From positions 186,001-250,000 of the forward strand of contig NZ_JAIHLQ010000005.1 in the NCBI RefSeq assembly GCF_019733355.1: a stretch of DNA of 64,000 nt. Direction: 5' to 3'. The position numbers and the translations under genes are program-made. The notes below the pieces were generated by a model, which was given only the letters and a program-made list of their open reading frames with translations, was not told where the DNA came from and did no database searches. Origin of the DNA: Pseudomonas baetica. Lineage in GTDB: Bacteria; Pseudomonadota; Gammaproteobacteria; Pseudomonadales; Pseudomonadaceae. Shown here piece by piece: positions 26,645 through 36,086 of the stretch. Within the stretch, counting starts at the first letter, position 1, and every line of letters begins with the position of its first letter.

Positions 26645-28543
26645 ATGCCCACGACGTTTCATGAGATTCCCCGCAAGCGCCCGACCACGCCCCTGCTCGA
26701 CCGCGCGAACACGCCGGACGGCCTGCGCCGGTTAGGCGAAGCCGAGCTGGAAACCCTGGCTGATGAGTTGCGCCTGGAATTGCTCTACACGGTCGGTCAG
26801 ACCGGTGGGCATTTCGGTGCAGGCCTGGGCGTGATCGAGCTGACCATCGCGTTGCATTACGTCTTCGACACGCCGGACGACCGGTTGCTGTGGGACGTTG
26901 GTCATCAGGCGTATCCGCACAAAATCCTCACCGGCCGTCGCGAGCGCATGGGCACCCTGCGCCAGAAGGACGGCATAGCGGCCTTCCCGCGCCGCGCCGA
27001 GAGCGAATACGACACCTTCGGCGTCGGCCACTCCAGCACCTCGATCAGCGCGGCGCTGGGCATGGCGATTGCCGCTCGTCTGCAGAACAGCGATCGCAAG
27101 GCGATTGCCGTGATTGGCGACGGCGCGTTGACCGCCGGCATGGCCTTCGAAGCGCTGAACCACGCGCCGGAAGTGAACGCCAACATGCTGGTGATCCTCA
27201 ACGACAACGACATGTCGATCTCGCGCAACGTCGGCGGTCTGTCGAATTACCTGGCGAAGATCCTGTCCAGCCGCACTTACGCGAGCATGCGTGAAGGCAG
27301 CAAGAAAGTGCTGTCGCGCCTGCCCGGCGCCTGGGAAATCGCCCGCCGCACCGAGGAGTACGCCAAAGGCATGCTGGTGCCTGGCACCCTGTTCGAAGAG
27401 CTGGGCTGGAACTACATCGGCCCGATCGACGGCCACGACCTGCCGACCCTGATCGCCACCCTGCGCAACATGCGCGATCTGAAAGGCCCGCAGTTCCTGC
27501 ACATCGTCACCAAGAAAGGCAAAGGCTTCGCCCCGGCGGAAGTCGACCCGATCGGTTATCACGCGATCACCAAACTTGAACCTGTCGACGCCCCGGCCGC
27601 TGCGCCGAAAAAGGCTGGCGGGCCGAAGTATTCGGCGGTGTTTGGCGAATGGCTGTGCGACATGGCGGCCGCGGATCCGCGTCTGGTCGGGATTACCCCG
27701 GCAATGAAGGAAGGTTCGGATCTGGTGGCGTTCAGCGAACGTTTCCCGCTGCGCTACTTCGATGTGGCCATTGCCGAGCAACACGCGGTGACGTTCGCTG
27801 CCGGTATGGCTTGCGAAGGCGCCAAACCGGTGGTGGCGATCTACTCGACGTTCCTTCAGCGCGGTTATGACCAACTCGTTCACGATGTGGCGGTGCAGAA
27901 TCTCGACGTGCTGTTCGCCATCGACCGCGCAGGTTTAGTGGGTGAAGACGGCCCGACACACGCTGGCAGCTTCGATCTGTCGTACCTGCGCTGCATCCCG
28001 GGCATGGTCATCATGACCCCGAGCGATGAAAACGAACTGCGCAAAATGCTCTCCACCGGCCACCTCTACAACGGCCCTGCGGCTGTACGTTACCCGCGCG
28101 GCACTGGCCCGAATGCGACCATCGAGAAAGATCTCGAACCGATCGAAATCGGTAAAGGCATCGTCCGTCGTCAGGGCAGCAAAGTTGCCTTGCTGGTGTT
28201 CGGCGTGCAGTTGGCCGAGGCGCTGAAAGTCGCCGAGAAGCTCGATGCCACCGTGGTCGACATGCGCTTCGTCAAACCGTTGGATGAAGCACTGGTGCGC
28301 GAGATTGCCGCAAGCCACGAGTTGCTGGTGACGATCGAAGAGAACGCAATCATGGGCGGCGCCGGTGGTGCAGTCAGCGAATTTCTCGCACGCGAAAATA
28401 TCCTCAAGTCGATGCTGCACCTGGGCTTGCCGGATATTTACGTCGAGCACGCGAAACCGGCGCAGATGCTGGCCGAATGCGGGCTGGATGAGGCCGGGAT
28501 CGAAGCGTCGATTCGCGAGCGTCTGGCACTGCTCAACAAATAA
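26645..28543 (+). CDS. dxs: 1-deoxy-D-xylulose-5-phosphate synthase
   Basis: A 632-residue thiamine-diphosphate enzyme that joins pyruvate and glyceraldehyde 3-phosphate in the first step of the MEP isoprenoid pathway. The thiamine site [15 protein letters not shown] with NDN downstream is near residue 158. The transketolase pyrimidine domain contains [13 protein letters not shown] and [13 protein letters not shown] near 375, and a C-terminal transketolase domain follows. Length matches E. coli (620) and Pseudomonas. A 91-base gap after ispA could carry its own promoter. A REP pair follows the stop. Confidence 0.97.
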   Translation: MPTTFHEIPRKRPTTPLLDRANTPDGLRRLGEAELETLADELRLELLYTVGQTGGHFGAGLGVIELTIALHYVFDTPDDRLLWDVGHQAYPHKILTGRRERMGTLRQKDGIAAFPRRAESEYDTFGVGHSSTSISAALGMAIAARLQNSDRKAIAVIGDGALTAGMAFEALNHAPEVNANMLVILNDNDMSISRNVGGLSNYLAKILSSRTYASMREGSKKVLSRLPGAWEIARRTEEYAKGMLVPGTLFEELGWNYIGPIDGHDLPTLIATLRNMRDLKGPQFLHIVTKKGKGFAPAEVDPIGYHAITKLEPVDAPAAAPKKAGGPKYSAVFGEWLCDMAAADPRLVGITPAMKEGSDLVAFSERFPLRYFDVAIAEQHAVTFAAGMACEGAKPVVAIYSTFLQRGYDQLVHDVAVQNLDVLFAIDRAGLVGEDGPTHAGSFDLSYLRCIPGMVIMTPSDENELRKMLSTGHLYNGPAAVRYPRGTGPNATIEKDLEPIEIGKGIVRRQGSKVALLVFGVQLAEALKVAEKLDATVVDMRFVKPLDEALVREIAASHELLVTIEENAIMGGAGGAVSEFLARENILKSMLHLGLPDIYVEHAKPAQMLAECGLDEAGIEASIRERLALLNK

Positions 28544-28554
28544 ACGCAACACCC

Positions 28555-28643
28555 TGTGGGAGCGGGCTTGCTCGCGAAAGCGTCGGATCAGTCAAATGAT
28601 GAAGTGACTGACACTGCGTTTTTGCGAGCAAGCCCGCTCCCAC
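28555..28643. repeat. REP-type inverted pair (REPIN) after dxs
   Basis: TGTGGGAGCGGGCTTGCTCGCGAAAGCG at the left is answered by TTGCGAGCAAGCCCGCTCCCACA at the right, separated by about 40 bases of unrelated sequence. This is the common fluorescent-pseudomonad REP element. It occupies nearly all the space between dxs and the btuB-like gene and may stabilise or attenuate the transcript. Confidence 0.9.
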
Positions 28644-28682
28644 ATTTGGTTTGTGTACACCTGAAAGACCTACGGATCACCG

Positions 28683-30566
28683 ATGAACCTCCCGCGCCTC
28701 GCCCTGCCCTTCCTGCTGCTTCCGGCCACCAGCGCCCTCGCTGACACCTTCGAGCGCGATCAGGCCCTGAAACTGCCGGACACGCTGATCAGCGCCAACC
28801 GTCAGGTCCAAGCACGCAATGACAGCAGCGCCGCCAACACCGTGTTCACCCGCGAAGACATCGACCGCCTGCAACCCAGCGACGTGCCGGATCTGTTGCG
28901 TCGGGTGCCGGGTGTGCAAGTGGCGCAGGCCGGTGGGCGCGGGAGCCTGCCAGGGATTTACATTCGCGGCACGCAATCGGCGCAAAGCCTGGTGCTGGTC
29001 GATGGCCAGCGCATCGGCAGTTCCACTTCCGGCGACAGCAACCTGCAGCACTTGAACATCGAGCAGATCGAACGCGTCGAAGTGCTGCGCGGCTCGCGCT
29101 CGGTGATCTACGGCAGCGATGCGATTGGCGGAGTGATTCAGATCTTCACCCGACGCGGCACTGAGCAAGGCTTGCAGCCACGACTGCACGTCGGTTTCGG
29201 CAGCCATCAGACCTGGGAGCGCAGCCTTGGCTTGTCCGGTGGCGATGACAAAACCCGCTTCAATCTGGGTGCCAGCCTGGATGAAACCGCCGGGATTGAC
29301 CGCACACACGAGTCCTACCCCAGCGACGGCGATCACGACGCTTACCGCAACAAATCCGTCAGCCTGAGCCTCAGCCATGCACTGACCGATGACGTCGAAG
29401 TCGGCGCGAACCTGCTGGATAACCGAGGCAAGAGCGAGTTCGACAACCCGTTCGGCCGTTTCGACATGAACACGTTTGAGTCTGTGCAACAGCAGCCGTA
29501 CAGCGATTTCAACGTCAGCAGCCTCAGCAGTTACCTGGACGCACGGGTCAACGACCTCTGGAAAACCCGCGTCGAGTTCGGCCATGCCGAAAACCGCGAG
29601 AAGACGCTCGACAAACTCAGCGACGAGCGCACGGTGTTCAACACCTACCGCAACTCGCTGAACTGGCAGAACGACTTGACCCTGGATGCGCGCAACAGCC
29701 TGATTCTGGGCGGCGACTGGTATGAAGACCGGGTCAACAGCAGCACCGCGTTCGACGAGAACAGCCGCTGGAACCGCGCCGCGTTCATCCAGCATCGTTA
29801 TCAGGCTGACAGCTTCTCCACCGAACTGGGCCTGCGCCACGACGACAACCAGCAGTTCGGCAGCCAGAACACCTGGAGCGGCACGTTCACCCTGCCGCTG
29901 AACCCGGACAACGATCTGCTGCTCAGCTACAGCGAAGGCTTCCGCGCACCGACCTTCAATGACCTGTACTACCCGGACTTCAGCAACCCGAACCTGAAAC
30001 CGGAAACCTCGAAAAGCTACGAACTGCAATGGCGCAGCCAGTTGAACGACAGCACCCGCCTGGAAGCCTCGCTGTACCGCACCGACCTTGAGGACGCGAT
30101 CATTTTCGGCAGCAACTCGCGGCCGCAGAACGTGGCCTCAGCACGAATCAACGGTTTTGAAGCGGCGTTGAAACAGGAGCTGTTCGGCTGGCAGAGCAAT
30201 CTCGGCGTAGCGATCATCGATCCGCGTGATCGCGAAACCGGGCACACCCTGGCACGTCGGGCGCGACGCACGTTGAGTTGGGATCTGGATCGGCAGTTCG
30301 ACCGATTGGGCGTGGGCGCCAGTTGGCAATTAGTCAGCGCCAGTTACGACGACTTGAACAACACTCAGCCACTGGGTGGCTACGGCACGCTCGGGCTGCG
30401 CAGCAGCTGGGCGCTGAACCGTGAGATCAAACTGGATCTGAAGGTGGATAACCTGTTGGACAAGGGTTATAGCCGGGCGAATTACAGCTATGACGGCAGT
30501 CAGTATGGCTATCGCGAGGAAGGACGGGCGTGGATGTTCGGAGTGACTTGGACCCCTGAACTCTGA
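28683..30566 (+). CDS. btuB: TonB-dependent vitamin B12 receptor (BtuB-like)
   Basis: A 627-residue outer-membrane receptor. A signal peptide ends near ALA-D (residue 21). The plug domain begins with DTLISANRQ (probable TonB-box region) and contains PDLLRRVPGVQV and YIRGTQSAQSLVLVDGQRI; a 22-strand barrel ending in aromatic residues (FGVTWTPEL) follows. Pairing with a convergent BtuF-like binding protein at 30676 supports cobalamin as substrate; other corrinoids remain possible. No cobalamin riboswitch fits in the 40 bases between the REP pair and the start, so control by B12 is not apparent here. Confidence 0.88.
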   Translation: MNLPRLALPFLLLPATSALADTFERDQALKLPDTLISANRQVQARNDSSAANTVFTREDIDRLQPSDVPDLLRRVPGVQVAQAGGRGSLPGIYIRGTQSAQSLVLVDGQRIGSSTSGDSNLQHLNIEQIERVEVLRGSRSVIYGSDAIGGVIQIFTRRGTEQGLQPRLHVGFGSHQTWERSLGLSGGDDKTRFNLGASLDETAGIDRTHESYPSDGDHDAYRNKSVSLSLSHALTDDVEVGANLLDNRGKSEFDNPFGRFDMNTFESVQQQPYSDFNVSSLSSYLDARVNDLWKTRVEFGHAENREKTLDKLSDERTVFNTYRNSLNWQNDLTLDARNSLILGGDWYEDRVNSSTAFDENSRWNRAAFIQHRYQADSFSTELGLRHDDNQQFGSQNTWSGTFTLPLNPDNDLLLSYSEGFRAPTFNDLYYPDFSNPNLKPETSKSYELQWRSQLNDSTRLEASLYRTDLEDAIIFGSNSRPQNVASARINGFEAALKQELFGWQSNLGVAIIDPRDRETGHTLARRARRTLSWDLDRQFDRLGVGASWQLVSASYDDLNNTQPLGGYGTLGLRSSWALNREIKLDLKVDNLLDKGYSRANYSYDGSQYGYREEGRAWMFGVTWTPEL

Positions 30567-30595
30567 GCCGAAATTTGCGCTGCTTTGACTGGCCT

Positions 30596-30661
30596 CTTCG
30601 CGAGCAAGCCCGCTCCCACAGGGAACCCATTCCAAATGTGGGAGCGGGCTTGCTCGCGAAG
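30596..30661. repeat. REP-type inverted pair between btuB and btuF
   Basis: CTTCGCGAGCAAGCCCGCTCCCACA (left) and TGTGGGAGCGGGCTTGCTCGCGAAG (right) form an almost perfect inverted pair with an 18-base loop. It lies between convergent genes, so it may also end transcription from both sides. Confidence 0.9.
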
Positions 30662-30675
30662 AATTCACCTCGGTC

Positions 30676-31476
30676 TCAGCGGTCAGGCGCGATTAGGTGG
30701 CAGAGCCTGGCGGTTGCCTCGATCATCTGCCCGCTCGGGCGCTCCAAACCTTTATCAGTGACCGACAACAGTTGGCCACGCGCTACCGCCACTACCTGCG
30801 GCCACGCTTTCCAGGCATCAAGCTGGGCCTGATCGCCGGCCAGAATTACCTCGGGATTGCGCTGCAACACCGCCTCGATACTGACCTGCGGCGCCGGCAG
30901 GCTCAGATCGGCGAACACGTTGCGTGCGCCGCACACTTCAAGCGCAGCGCTGATGATCTGCCCGCCACCGACGGTGTAAAGCGGCTTGTCCCAGACCTGG
31001 TAAAACACTTTCAGCGGCGCGTCCCGGCGATAGCGCTGGCGCAAGTCATTGAGTTTCTCGCGCAATTCAGCGGCCAGTTTCAGCCCACGCTCAGGCCGCC
31101 CCAATTGACTGGCAATCGCTTCAATCTGTGCAGACAGCTGTTCGAGATTGTGCGGTTCGGCCACGTAAGTCGGGATATTCAGGTGTTTGAGTTGGTCGCG
31201 TTGCGCCGGGCCGACACTGCCGGGCCACAGCAGCAATAAATCGGGCTTGAGGCTGAGCAGGCGCTCCATGTCGAGTTGGCCGTAACGACCGACCGAGGGA
31301 ACGTTCGCAATCGCAGCCGGCCGCTCGCCGGCATCCAGCACACCGACCAGCAGATCGGCCGAATCCAGTTCAACGACGATTTCAGAAAGAGAAGGTGCGA
31401 GGCTGACGACCCGCAGGCTCGCCAGCAGCGGGCCGCTGACGGCCAGCAGCAGAACCGCCAGCCAGAAACGGCGCAT
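30676..31476 (-). CDS. btuF: Cobalamin-binding periplasmic protein (BtuF-like)
   Basis: A 266-residue solute-binding protein with signal peptide [19 protein letters not shown]. It has the TroA/BtuF fold: RVVSLAPSLSEIVVELD at the N-terminus, VGRYGQLDMERLLSLKPDLLLLW, and a long linker helix with QLGRPERGLKLAAELREKL. It would pass B12 from the receptor to an ABC importer; the permease and ATPase are not in the window. Its ATG overlaps the final base of the upstream membrane protein's stop codon. A haem or iron-chelate ligand is less likely given the adjacent receptor. Confidence 0.85.
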   Translation of the reverse strand: MRRFWLAVLLLAVSGPLLASLRVVSLAPSLSEIVVELDSADLLVGVLDAGERPAAIANVPSVGRYGQLDMERLLSLKPDLLLLWPGSVGPAQRDQLKHLNIPTYVAEPHNLEQLSAQIEAIASQLGRPERGLKLAAELREKLNDLRQRYRRDAPLKVFYQVWDKPLYTVGGGQIISAALEVCGARNVFADLSLPAPQVSIEAVLQRNPEVILAGDQAQLDAWKAWPQVVAVARGQLLSVTDKGLERPSGQMIEATARLCHLIAPDR

Positions 31477-31895
31477 CAGCCGAGTTGACGCGGGATACGG
31501 TAGAGGTAGAACAGCACCGCAGTGGACAGCGCCAGCAGCACCAGTGGTACCGCCTCAAGGCCAACGAATACCGCCACTGCGCCGATCCACGCCGGCAACG
31601 CTGCCGCAAGGAACGCGTTACGGCGAACCGCTGCCAGAGCGATCCACGCCGCTGGTTCATCGGCGCTATCGAGGGCTTTTTGCGTGGCGATCAATGCGTG
31701 CTTATAGCGGCCGAAAAACTTCAGGCTGACAAACATCGACGCCACGCCGGCAATGAACAAAGGCATCGCCAGCACCGGCAGAACGCCCTCGCCCTGACCA
31801 AACAGCGCGTTGAGCACGAACAGCGGTGCCAGCGCCAGCGACAGGTATTTCCACCAGTCGACGCTCAGACGACGGCGAACCTGACCTCGGGTCAC
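31476..31895 (-). CDS. Small inner-membrane protein of unknown function
   Basis: A 139-residue protein with four predicted membrane helices (about 17-33, 38-57, 93-109 and 112-130; for example [21 protein letters not shown] and [19 protein letters not shown]). No transport or enzyme motif was seen. It is tightly coupled to both neighbours: a 4-base overlap with ribA upstream and a 1-base overlap with btuF downstream. Homologues at this position are often labelled MFS transporter, but the protein is far too short for that. Confidence 0.75.
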   Translation of the reverse strand: MTRGQVRRRLSVDWWKYLSLALAPLFVLNALFGQGEGVLPVLAMPLFIAGVASMFVSLKFFGRYKHALIATQKALDSADEPAAWIALAAVRRNAFLAAALPAWIGAVAVFVGLEAVPLVLLALSTAVLFYLYRIPRQLG

Positions 31896-32509
31896 GCCCG
31901 ATCTACCTCGCCCTGATGCTCGTTACCCATCATGTGGTCGAGCTTGCTGGCCTTGGTTGCCAGGTAGAGTTTGTTGTGCGGATTGTGGCCGGTGTGCAAC
32001 GGCACGCGTTCGGCGACGTCGATGCCCATTTCGGTCAAGGCTTTGACCTTGCGCGGGTTGTTGGTCATCAGACGCAGGGATTTCACGCCCAGATGCTCGA
32101 GCATCGGCAGGCACATGGCGTAGTCGCGCTGATCGGCGGCGAAGCCCAGACGTTCGTTGGCTTCGACGGTATCAGCGCCGCCGTCCTGCAACTCATAGGC
32201 GCGGATCTTGTTCAACAGACCGATGCCACGCCCTTCCTGACGCAGGTAGAGCAACACGCCACGGCCTTCGCGAGCGATGGCTTTGAGGGCGCCCTCCAGT
32301 TGCGAGCCGCAGTCGCAACGCTGGCTGAACAAGGCGTCGCCCGTCAGGCATTCGGAGTGCAAACGGCCGAGTACCGGGGCTCCGTCGGCAAAATCACCCA
32401 GGCTCAGCACAACGTGCTCGCGGCCGGTGGCTTCATCGAGAAAACCGTGCATGGTGAATTGCGCAAAAGGCGTTGGCAGCTTGGAAGCGGCGACAAAGAC
32501 GACAGGCAC
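31892..32509 (-). CDS. ribA: GTP cyclohydrolase II
   Basis: A 205-residue enzyme opening GTP to 2,5-diamino-6-ribosylamino-pyrimidinone phosphate, the first step of riboflavin synthesis. The zinc cysteines are in [17 protein letters not shown] (C-x10-C-x-C), and the catalytic region has [10 protein letters not shown]. Length is normal. The start is GTG at 32509, supported by GGAG about 8 bases upstream and by the family N-terminus (KLPTPF). It is separated by 2 kb from the main rib block; it is needed because the RibBA there has a degenerate cyclohydrolase domain. Confidence 0.95.
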   Translation of the reverse strand: MPVVFVAASKLPTPFAQFTMHGFLDEATGREHVVLSLGDFADGAPVLGRLHSECLTGDALFSQRCDCGSQLEGALKAIAREGRGVLLYLRQEGRGIGLLNKIRAYELQDGGADTVEANERLGFAADQRDYAMCLPMLEHLGVKSLRLMTNNPRKVKALTEMGIDVAERVPLHTGHNPHNKLYLATKASKLDHMMGNEHQGEVDRA

Positions 32510-32763
32510 CGGTGTGCTCCTGATCTAAAGAGTCTGAAAATTCGCAGGCGGGCATTGTAACAGCAGGTTCCTGTGGACGCTTAGGCTGAATTATCGGCCA
32601 TAACGATCAAAAAGCTTGATAACTGCGGGCCAGCGCAGATCCCTGTGAGAGCGGGCTTGCTCGCGAAGACGTCGTGTCAGTCGACCAACAGGCTAGCTGA
32701 ACCACCGCATTCGCGAGCAAGCCTGCTCCCACAGGGGGACAGTGCTGGACGCAAGATCTGTGG
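32510..32763. other. Intergenic region between ribA and the binding-protein gene
   Basis: This is a 254-base gap on the shared minus strand. It holds the REP pair at 32643-32734. The 130 bases next to ribA should contain its promoter; no FMN riboswitch core was recognised. Nothing else stands out. Confidence 0.5.
32643..32734. repeat. REP-type inverted pair upstream of ribA
   Basis: CTGTGAGAGCGGGCTTGCTCGCGAAGACG at the left and ATTCGCGAGCAAGCCTGCTCCCACAGG at the right, about 40 bases apart. Single-base changes (GAGAGC for GGAGC, CCTGC for CCCGC) show it is slightly degraded. Confidence 0.88.
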
Positions 32764-33501
32764 TCAGTTCGGCTCGAACGGATACGGCTGCTTCCACTTC
32801 TCGAAGATCGGCTTCAACTCGCCGCTTTTCACCAACTGCTCCATACGCTGGTCATACAGCGCCATCAGCGCCCGAGCCTGGGGAGTGTCGGCAAAACCGA
32901 GGAACAGCGGCAACTCTGCCAGATGCGAATAGTGGTACTGCGCAGGATCCGCGGCACTGCGCATCACCACTTCAATCTCGGTCAGAGCATCGATGTAGTA
33001 ATCCGCCCGCCCCTGCTTGAGCATCGACAAAATGCCGGTACGCCGCTCGATCTGGTTGAAGCGCTTGATGTTCGGCAAGTAATTTTCGTAGCGATAACCC
33101 CGTACCCAGGCCAAGCGATATTTGCCTAACGCCGCCAGGGTCGGTGACGGGTTGCTTGCCAATCCCAGCGCATAGATGTGGTCGGAATCGAAACTCCACT
33201 GCGGATACAGGACTTGCTCGGCCTCATCACGATAGGAGCCGACCAGCGCGTCGACTTCCTTCAACTGCACCAATCCAATCGAACGGGTGTAGGGCACGCT
33301 GCGAATATCCAGTTGCACCCCGGCCGGGTCGAACACCTTGCGCAGCACGTCCCAGGCCAGACCATGGCCATCGGCGGCGGTGTAGTCTTCCCAGTCTTCG
33401 CTGGCCACATGGATGACCGTTGGCGCATGCGCTGCTTCCTGCGCACTGGCCACAGTGCCCAGCAGAGCAAAAACCATCAGCGCCAACCAGCGTCGAGCCA
33501 T
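32764..33501 (-). CDS. Periplasmic substrate-binding protein (SBP_bac_3 type)
   Basis: A 245-residue secreted protein with signal peptide MARRWLALMVFALLGTVASA-Q. The chosen ATG at 33501 has GAGGG about 8 bases upstream; the frame extends 9 codons further. The mature protein has the two-lobed PBP2 fold (IHVASEDWEDYTAADGHGLAWDVLRKVF; LVGSYRDEAEQVLYP; ALTEIEVVM), like polar amino-acid binding proteins. No ABC permease or ATPase is adjacent, so it may be a sensor-type or orphan binding protein. The ligand is unknown. It lies 36 bases after pgpA and could be read through from the rib block. Confidence 0.78.
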   Translation of the reverse strand: MARRWLALMVFALLGTVASAQEAAHAPTVIHVASEDWEDYTAADGHGLAWDVLRKVFDPAGVQLDIRSVPYTRSIGLVQLKEVDALVGSYRDEAEQVLYPQWSFDSDHIYALGLASNPSPTLAALGKYRLAWVRGYRYENYLPNIKRFNQIERRTGILSMLKQGRADYYIDALTEIEVVMRSAADPAQYHYSHLAELPLFLGFADTPQARALMALYDQRMEQLVKSGELKPIFEKWKQPYPFEPN

Positions 33502-33537
33502 CCCTAGTCCCTCACTTAACCCTGACAAGCACTCGGC

Positions 33538-34041
33538 TCAGGCGAAAACCCAAACCAGCCCTTGCATCGACAGCCAGGCGAACACGCCGGCCAACACGTC
33601 GTCGAGCATGATGCCGACGCCGCCATGGACATGCCGGTCGATCCAGCGAATCGGCCACGGCTTGAGAATGTCGAAGAAGCGGAACATCAAGAAGCCCGCC
33701 AGCAGCCAGTACCAGCCTTCCGGCACCAGCCACAGGGTGATCCACATCCCGACCATTTCGTCCCAGACGATGCCTTCGTGGTCGTGTACCCGCAGATCAT
33801 CGGCCACTTTGCCGCACAGCCAGAAGCCGAACAGCATGGTGATGCCGAGCATTAGCCAGTAACCCCAGTCAGGCAACATCTGCCACAACGGGATAAAGGG
33901 TAGCGCAACCAACGAGCCCCACGTGCCCGGTGCCTTGGGCAAGGTGCCCGAACCGAAGCCGAACGCGAGGAAATGCCAGGGATTGCGCCAGACCGACGGC
34001 GGAACGAATTCGGCCGGAACCTGTTTCGGGTGATCTGTCAC
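33538..34041 (-). CDS. pgpA: Phosphatidylglycerophosphatase A
   Basis: A 167-residue inner-membrane enzyme that removes phosphate from phosphatidylglycerophosphate to give phosphatidylglycerol. Family marks are WHFLAFGFGSGTLPKAPGTWGSL near residue 22 and DEMVGMWITL near 95, with an acidic DDVLAG motif at the C-terminus. Four hydrophobic helices are visible. It overlaps thiL by 4 bases. Length fits E. coli PgpA (172). Confidence 0.95.
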   Translation of the reverse strand: MTDHPKQVPAEFVPPSVWRNPWHFLAFGFGSGTLPKAPGTWGSLVALPFIPLWQMLPDWGYWLMLGITMLFGFWLCGKVADDLRVHDHEGIVWDEMVGMWITLWLVPEGWYWLLAGFLMFRFFDILKPWPIRWIDRHVHGGVGIMLDDVLAGVFAWLSMQGLVWVFA

Positions 34042-35003
34042 GGTGACTCCTGAAAATGTTGATAGCCCCGGATTTGCGGGGTGATGTCATGTCCTTCGCG
34101 ATCGAGCAGCACCACACCCTGGCCCTGCGCCACGCGACCGATCACATGGATCGGCCAGCCATTGGCCAGCAGCGTCGGCAACTCGACGGGCGGTAGCGTG
34201 AAGGCCAGCACATAATCATCGCCACCGCTCAATGCCGCACGTTCGGCGCCACGCTGCCCGAGAAACGCGACTAATGCATCCGACAGCGGTACACGCTCGC
34301 GTTCAATCTCAAGCCGCACCTTCGACGCCAGGGCGATATGGCCGCAATCGGCCAGCAAACCGTCAGAGATATCCAGCGCTGAAGTCGCTTTGCCGCGCAA
34401 CGCCTGACCCAGGGCCAGTTGCGGTTGTGGCGACCAGTAATGAGCGAGCAAGGGCTGGGCGATAGCGGGGTCAGCGTCACGCTGGCCCAATACCAGCGGC
34501 AAGGCGCCGGCGGCATTGCCCAGCTCACCGCCGACACACAGCAAGTCGCCCGGTTGTGCGCCGCTGCGGGTCAAGGCCTGCCCTGCCGGGACGCGACCGA
34601 ATACGGTGACGGTCAGGCTCAACAGCCCGCGCGTGGTATCACCGCCGACCAGCGCCACGCCGCAATCCTGCGCCATGCGGTTCAAACCACGGGCATAGGC
34701 TTGCAGCCAATCGGCGGTCACCGTCGGCACAGTCAGGGCAAGGGTAAAAGCGATGGGCGTAGCACCCATGGCGGCCAGATCGCTGACCGCAACGGCCAGC
34801 GAGCGCTGACCGAGCAGAAACGGATCGCAAGGGTCGGCAAAATGCACGCCGGCCACCAGCGTATCGGTGGAAATCGCCAGCTGTTCCCCGGGAGGAACCG
34901 CCAGCAAGGCACAGTCGTCGCCGATTCCCAGTGCAACGCCTTCGCCGCCCTGCGCACAAGGCGCGGCGGCGAAGAAATTGCGGATCAGCTCAAACTCGCC
35001 CAT
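34038..35003 (-). CDS. thiL: Thiamine-monophosphate kinase
   Basis: A 321-residue kinase that phosphorylates thiamine monophosphate to the active cofactor thiamine diphosphate. Family marks are GEFELIRNFF at the start, GIGDDCALL (metal-binding Asp pair), STDTLVAGVHF and LVGGDTTRG. The ATG at 35003 gives the typical N-terminus; a TTG at 35021 would add six residues. It sits between nusB and pgpA, as in many proteobacteria. Confidence 0.95.
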   Translation of the reverse strand: MGEFELIRNFFAAAPCAQGGEGVALGIGDDCALLAVPPGEQLAISTDTLVAGVHFADPCDPFLLGQRSLAVAVSDLAAMGATPIAFTLALTVPTVTADWLQAYARGLNRMAQDCGVALVGGDTTRGLLSLTVTVFGRVPAGQALTRSGAQPGDLLCVGGELGNAAGALPLVLGQRDADPAIAQPLLAHYWSPQPQLALGQALRGKATSALDISDGLLADCGHIALASKVRLEIERERVPLSDALVAFLGQRGAERAALSGGDDYVLAFTLPPVELPTLLANGWPIHVIGRVAQGQGVVLLDREGHDITPQIRGYQHFQESP

Positions 35004-35021
35004 AGCCGTTTCAAACGCCAA

Positions 35022-35522
35022 TCAGCGCTTGAACGCCTTCACTTCAGCTTCACGCAGGCGCGGGGCCAGCTTGTCGAGCACGCCGTTGACGAACTTGTGG
35101 CCGTCGGTCGAACCGTAGACTTTCGCCAGTTCGATCCCTTCGTTGATGACCACGCGGTACGGCACGTCGACGCGTTTGAGCAACTCCCAGGCGGACAGGC
35201 GCAGTACGCACAGTTCAACCGGGTCGAGCTCTTCGATAGTCAGGTCCAGGCACGGCGCCAACGCGGCGTCGATTTCGGTCAGGCTGGCCGGAACGCCGTG
35301 CAGGATGTCGTGGAAGTAGCTGGCATCGGCAAAGGTAAAATCGTTATCGACGCGAAACTGCGCTTCGATTTCGTTCAGCGAGGTACTGGCCATGTGACGC
35401 TGATACAGCGCTTGAGTCGCCAACTGACGGGCAGCCCGGCGCTTCTCGCTTTTCGAAGGCTTGCCGGCGTCCGCTGGACGTGGCTCGCGCGGGTTGAAAC
35501 GATCGCTTTCGTCGCTAATCAC
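35022..35522 (-). CDS. nusB: Transcription antitermination factor NusB
   Basis: A 166-residue all-helical protein that binds boxA RNA with S10 (NusE) to promote rRNA transcription. Family marks are [15 protein letters not shown] near residue 26, [23 protein letters not shown] near 110 and [11 protein letters not shown] near 143. A basic, disordered N-terminal extension of about 25 residues precedes the fold. It overlaps ribH by 4 bases. Confidence 0.96.
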   Translation of the reverse strand: MISDESDRFNPREPRPADAGKPSKSEKRRAARQLATQALYQRHMASTSLNEIEAQFRVDNDFTFADASYFHDILHGVPASLTEIDAALAPCLDLTIEELDPVELCVLRLSAWELLKRVDVPYRVVINEGIELAKVYGSTDGHKFVNGVLDKLAPRLREAEVKAFKR

Positions 35523-35995
35523 TTGGCCTCCAACTGCGCCAGCAGGCTGACCATTTCCAGAGCGGACAGGGCAGCTTCAGCACCTTTGTTACCGGCCTTG
35601 GTGCCGGAACGTTCGATGGCTTGCTCGATGGAATCAACGGTCAGGACGCCGAAAGCAACCGGTACGCCGAACTCCATGGACACCTGGGCCAGGCCCTTGG
35701 TGCACTCGCCCGCCACGTATTCGAAGTGCGGAGTGCCGCCACGAATGACCGCGCCGAGCGCGATGATGGCTGCGAACTCGCCTTTCTGAGCGACTTTCTG
35801 CGCAACCAGCGGAATTTCGAAGGCGCCAGGTGCGCGGATGATGGTGATGTCGCTTTCGCTCACGCCATGGCGAACCAGGGCATCAACTGCACCGCTGACC
35901 AGGCTTTCAACCACGAAGCTGTTGAAACGGCCCACTACCAAAGCGTAGCGGCCTTTAGGGGCGATGAAGGTACCTTCGATGGTCTTCAGGGTCAT
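35519..35995 (-). CDS. ribH: 6,7-dimethyl-8-ribityllumazine synthase
   Basis: A 158-residue subunit that forms the lumazine precursor of riboflavin from the ribitylamino-uracil and dihydroxybutanone phosphate. Family marks are [53 protein letters not shown] with the catalytic His, and [15 protein letters not shown]. Length is normal for an icosahedral type. It overlaps nusB downstream; a 91-base gap separates it from ribBA. Confidence 0.97.
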   Translation of the reverse strand: MTLKTIEGTFIAPKGRYALVVGRFNSFVVESLVSGAVDALVRHGVSESDITIIRAPGAFEIPLVAQKVAQKGEFAAIIALGAVIRGGTPHFEYVAGECTKGLAQVSMEFGVPVAFGVLTVDSIEQAIERSGTKAGNKGAEAALSALEMVSLLAQLEAK

Positions 35996-36086
35996 TCGTC
36001 AGATCTCTTAAAGAGCCGGGACGCGTCTTCTACGCGCCCCTCAGTGATTTATTTGCCGCGAATACAGGGCCGGAAACAACCGGTCA

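Noticed and set aside
26732..27883. 383-codon minus-strand open frame opposite dxs
   Set aside because: It is antisense to an unambiguous dxs and has no family resemblance.
28677..30029. 450-codon minus-strand open frame opposite btuB
   Set aside because: The plus strand clearly encodes a TonB-dependent receptor over the same bases; the minus frame has no recognisable protein features.
31476..31895. MFS transporter
   Set aside because: The protein has only four membrane helices and 139 residues, too short for a major facilitator.
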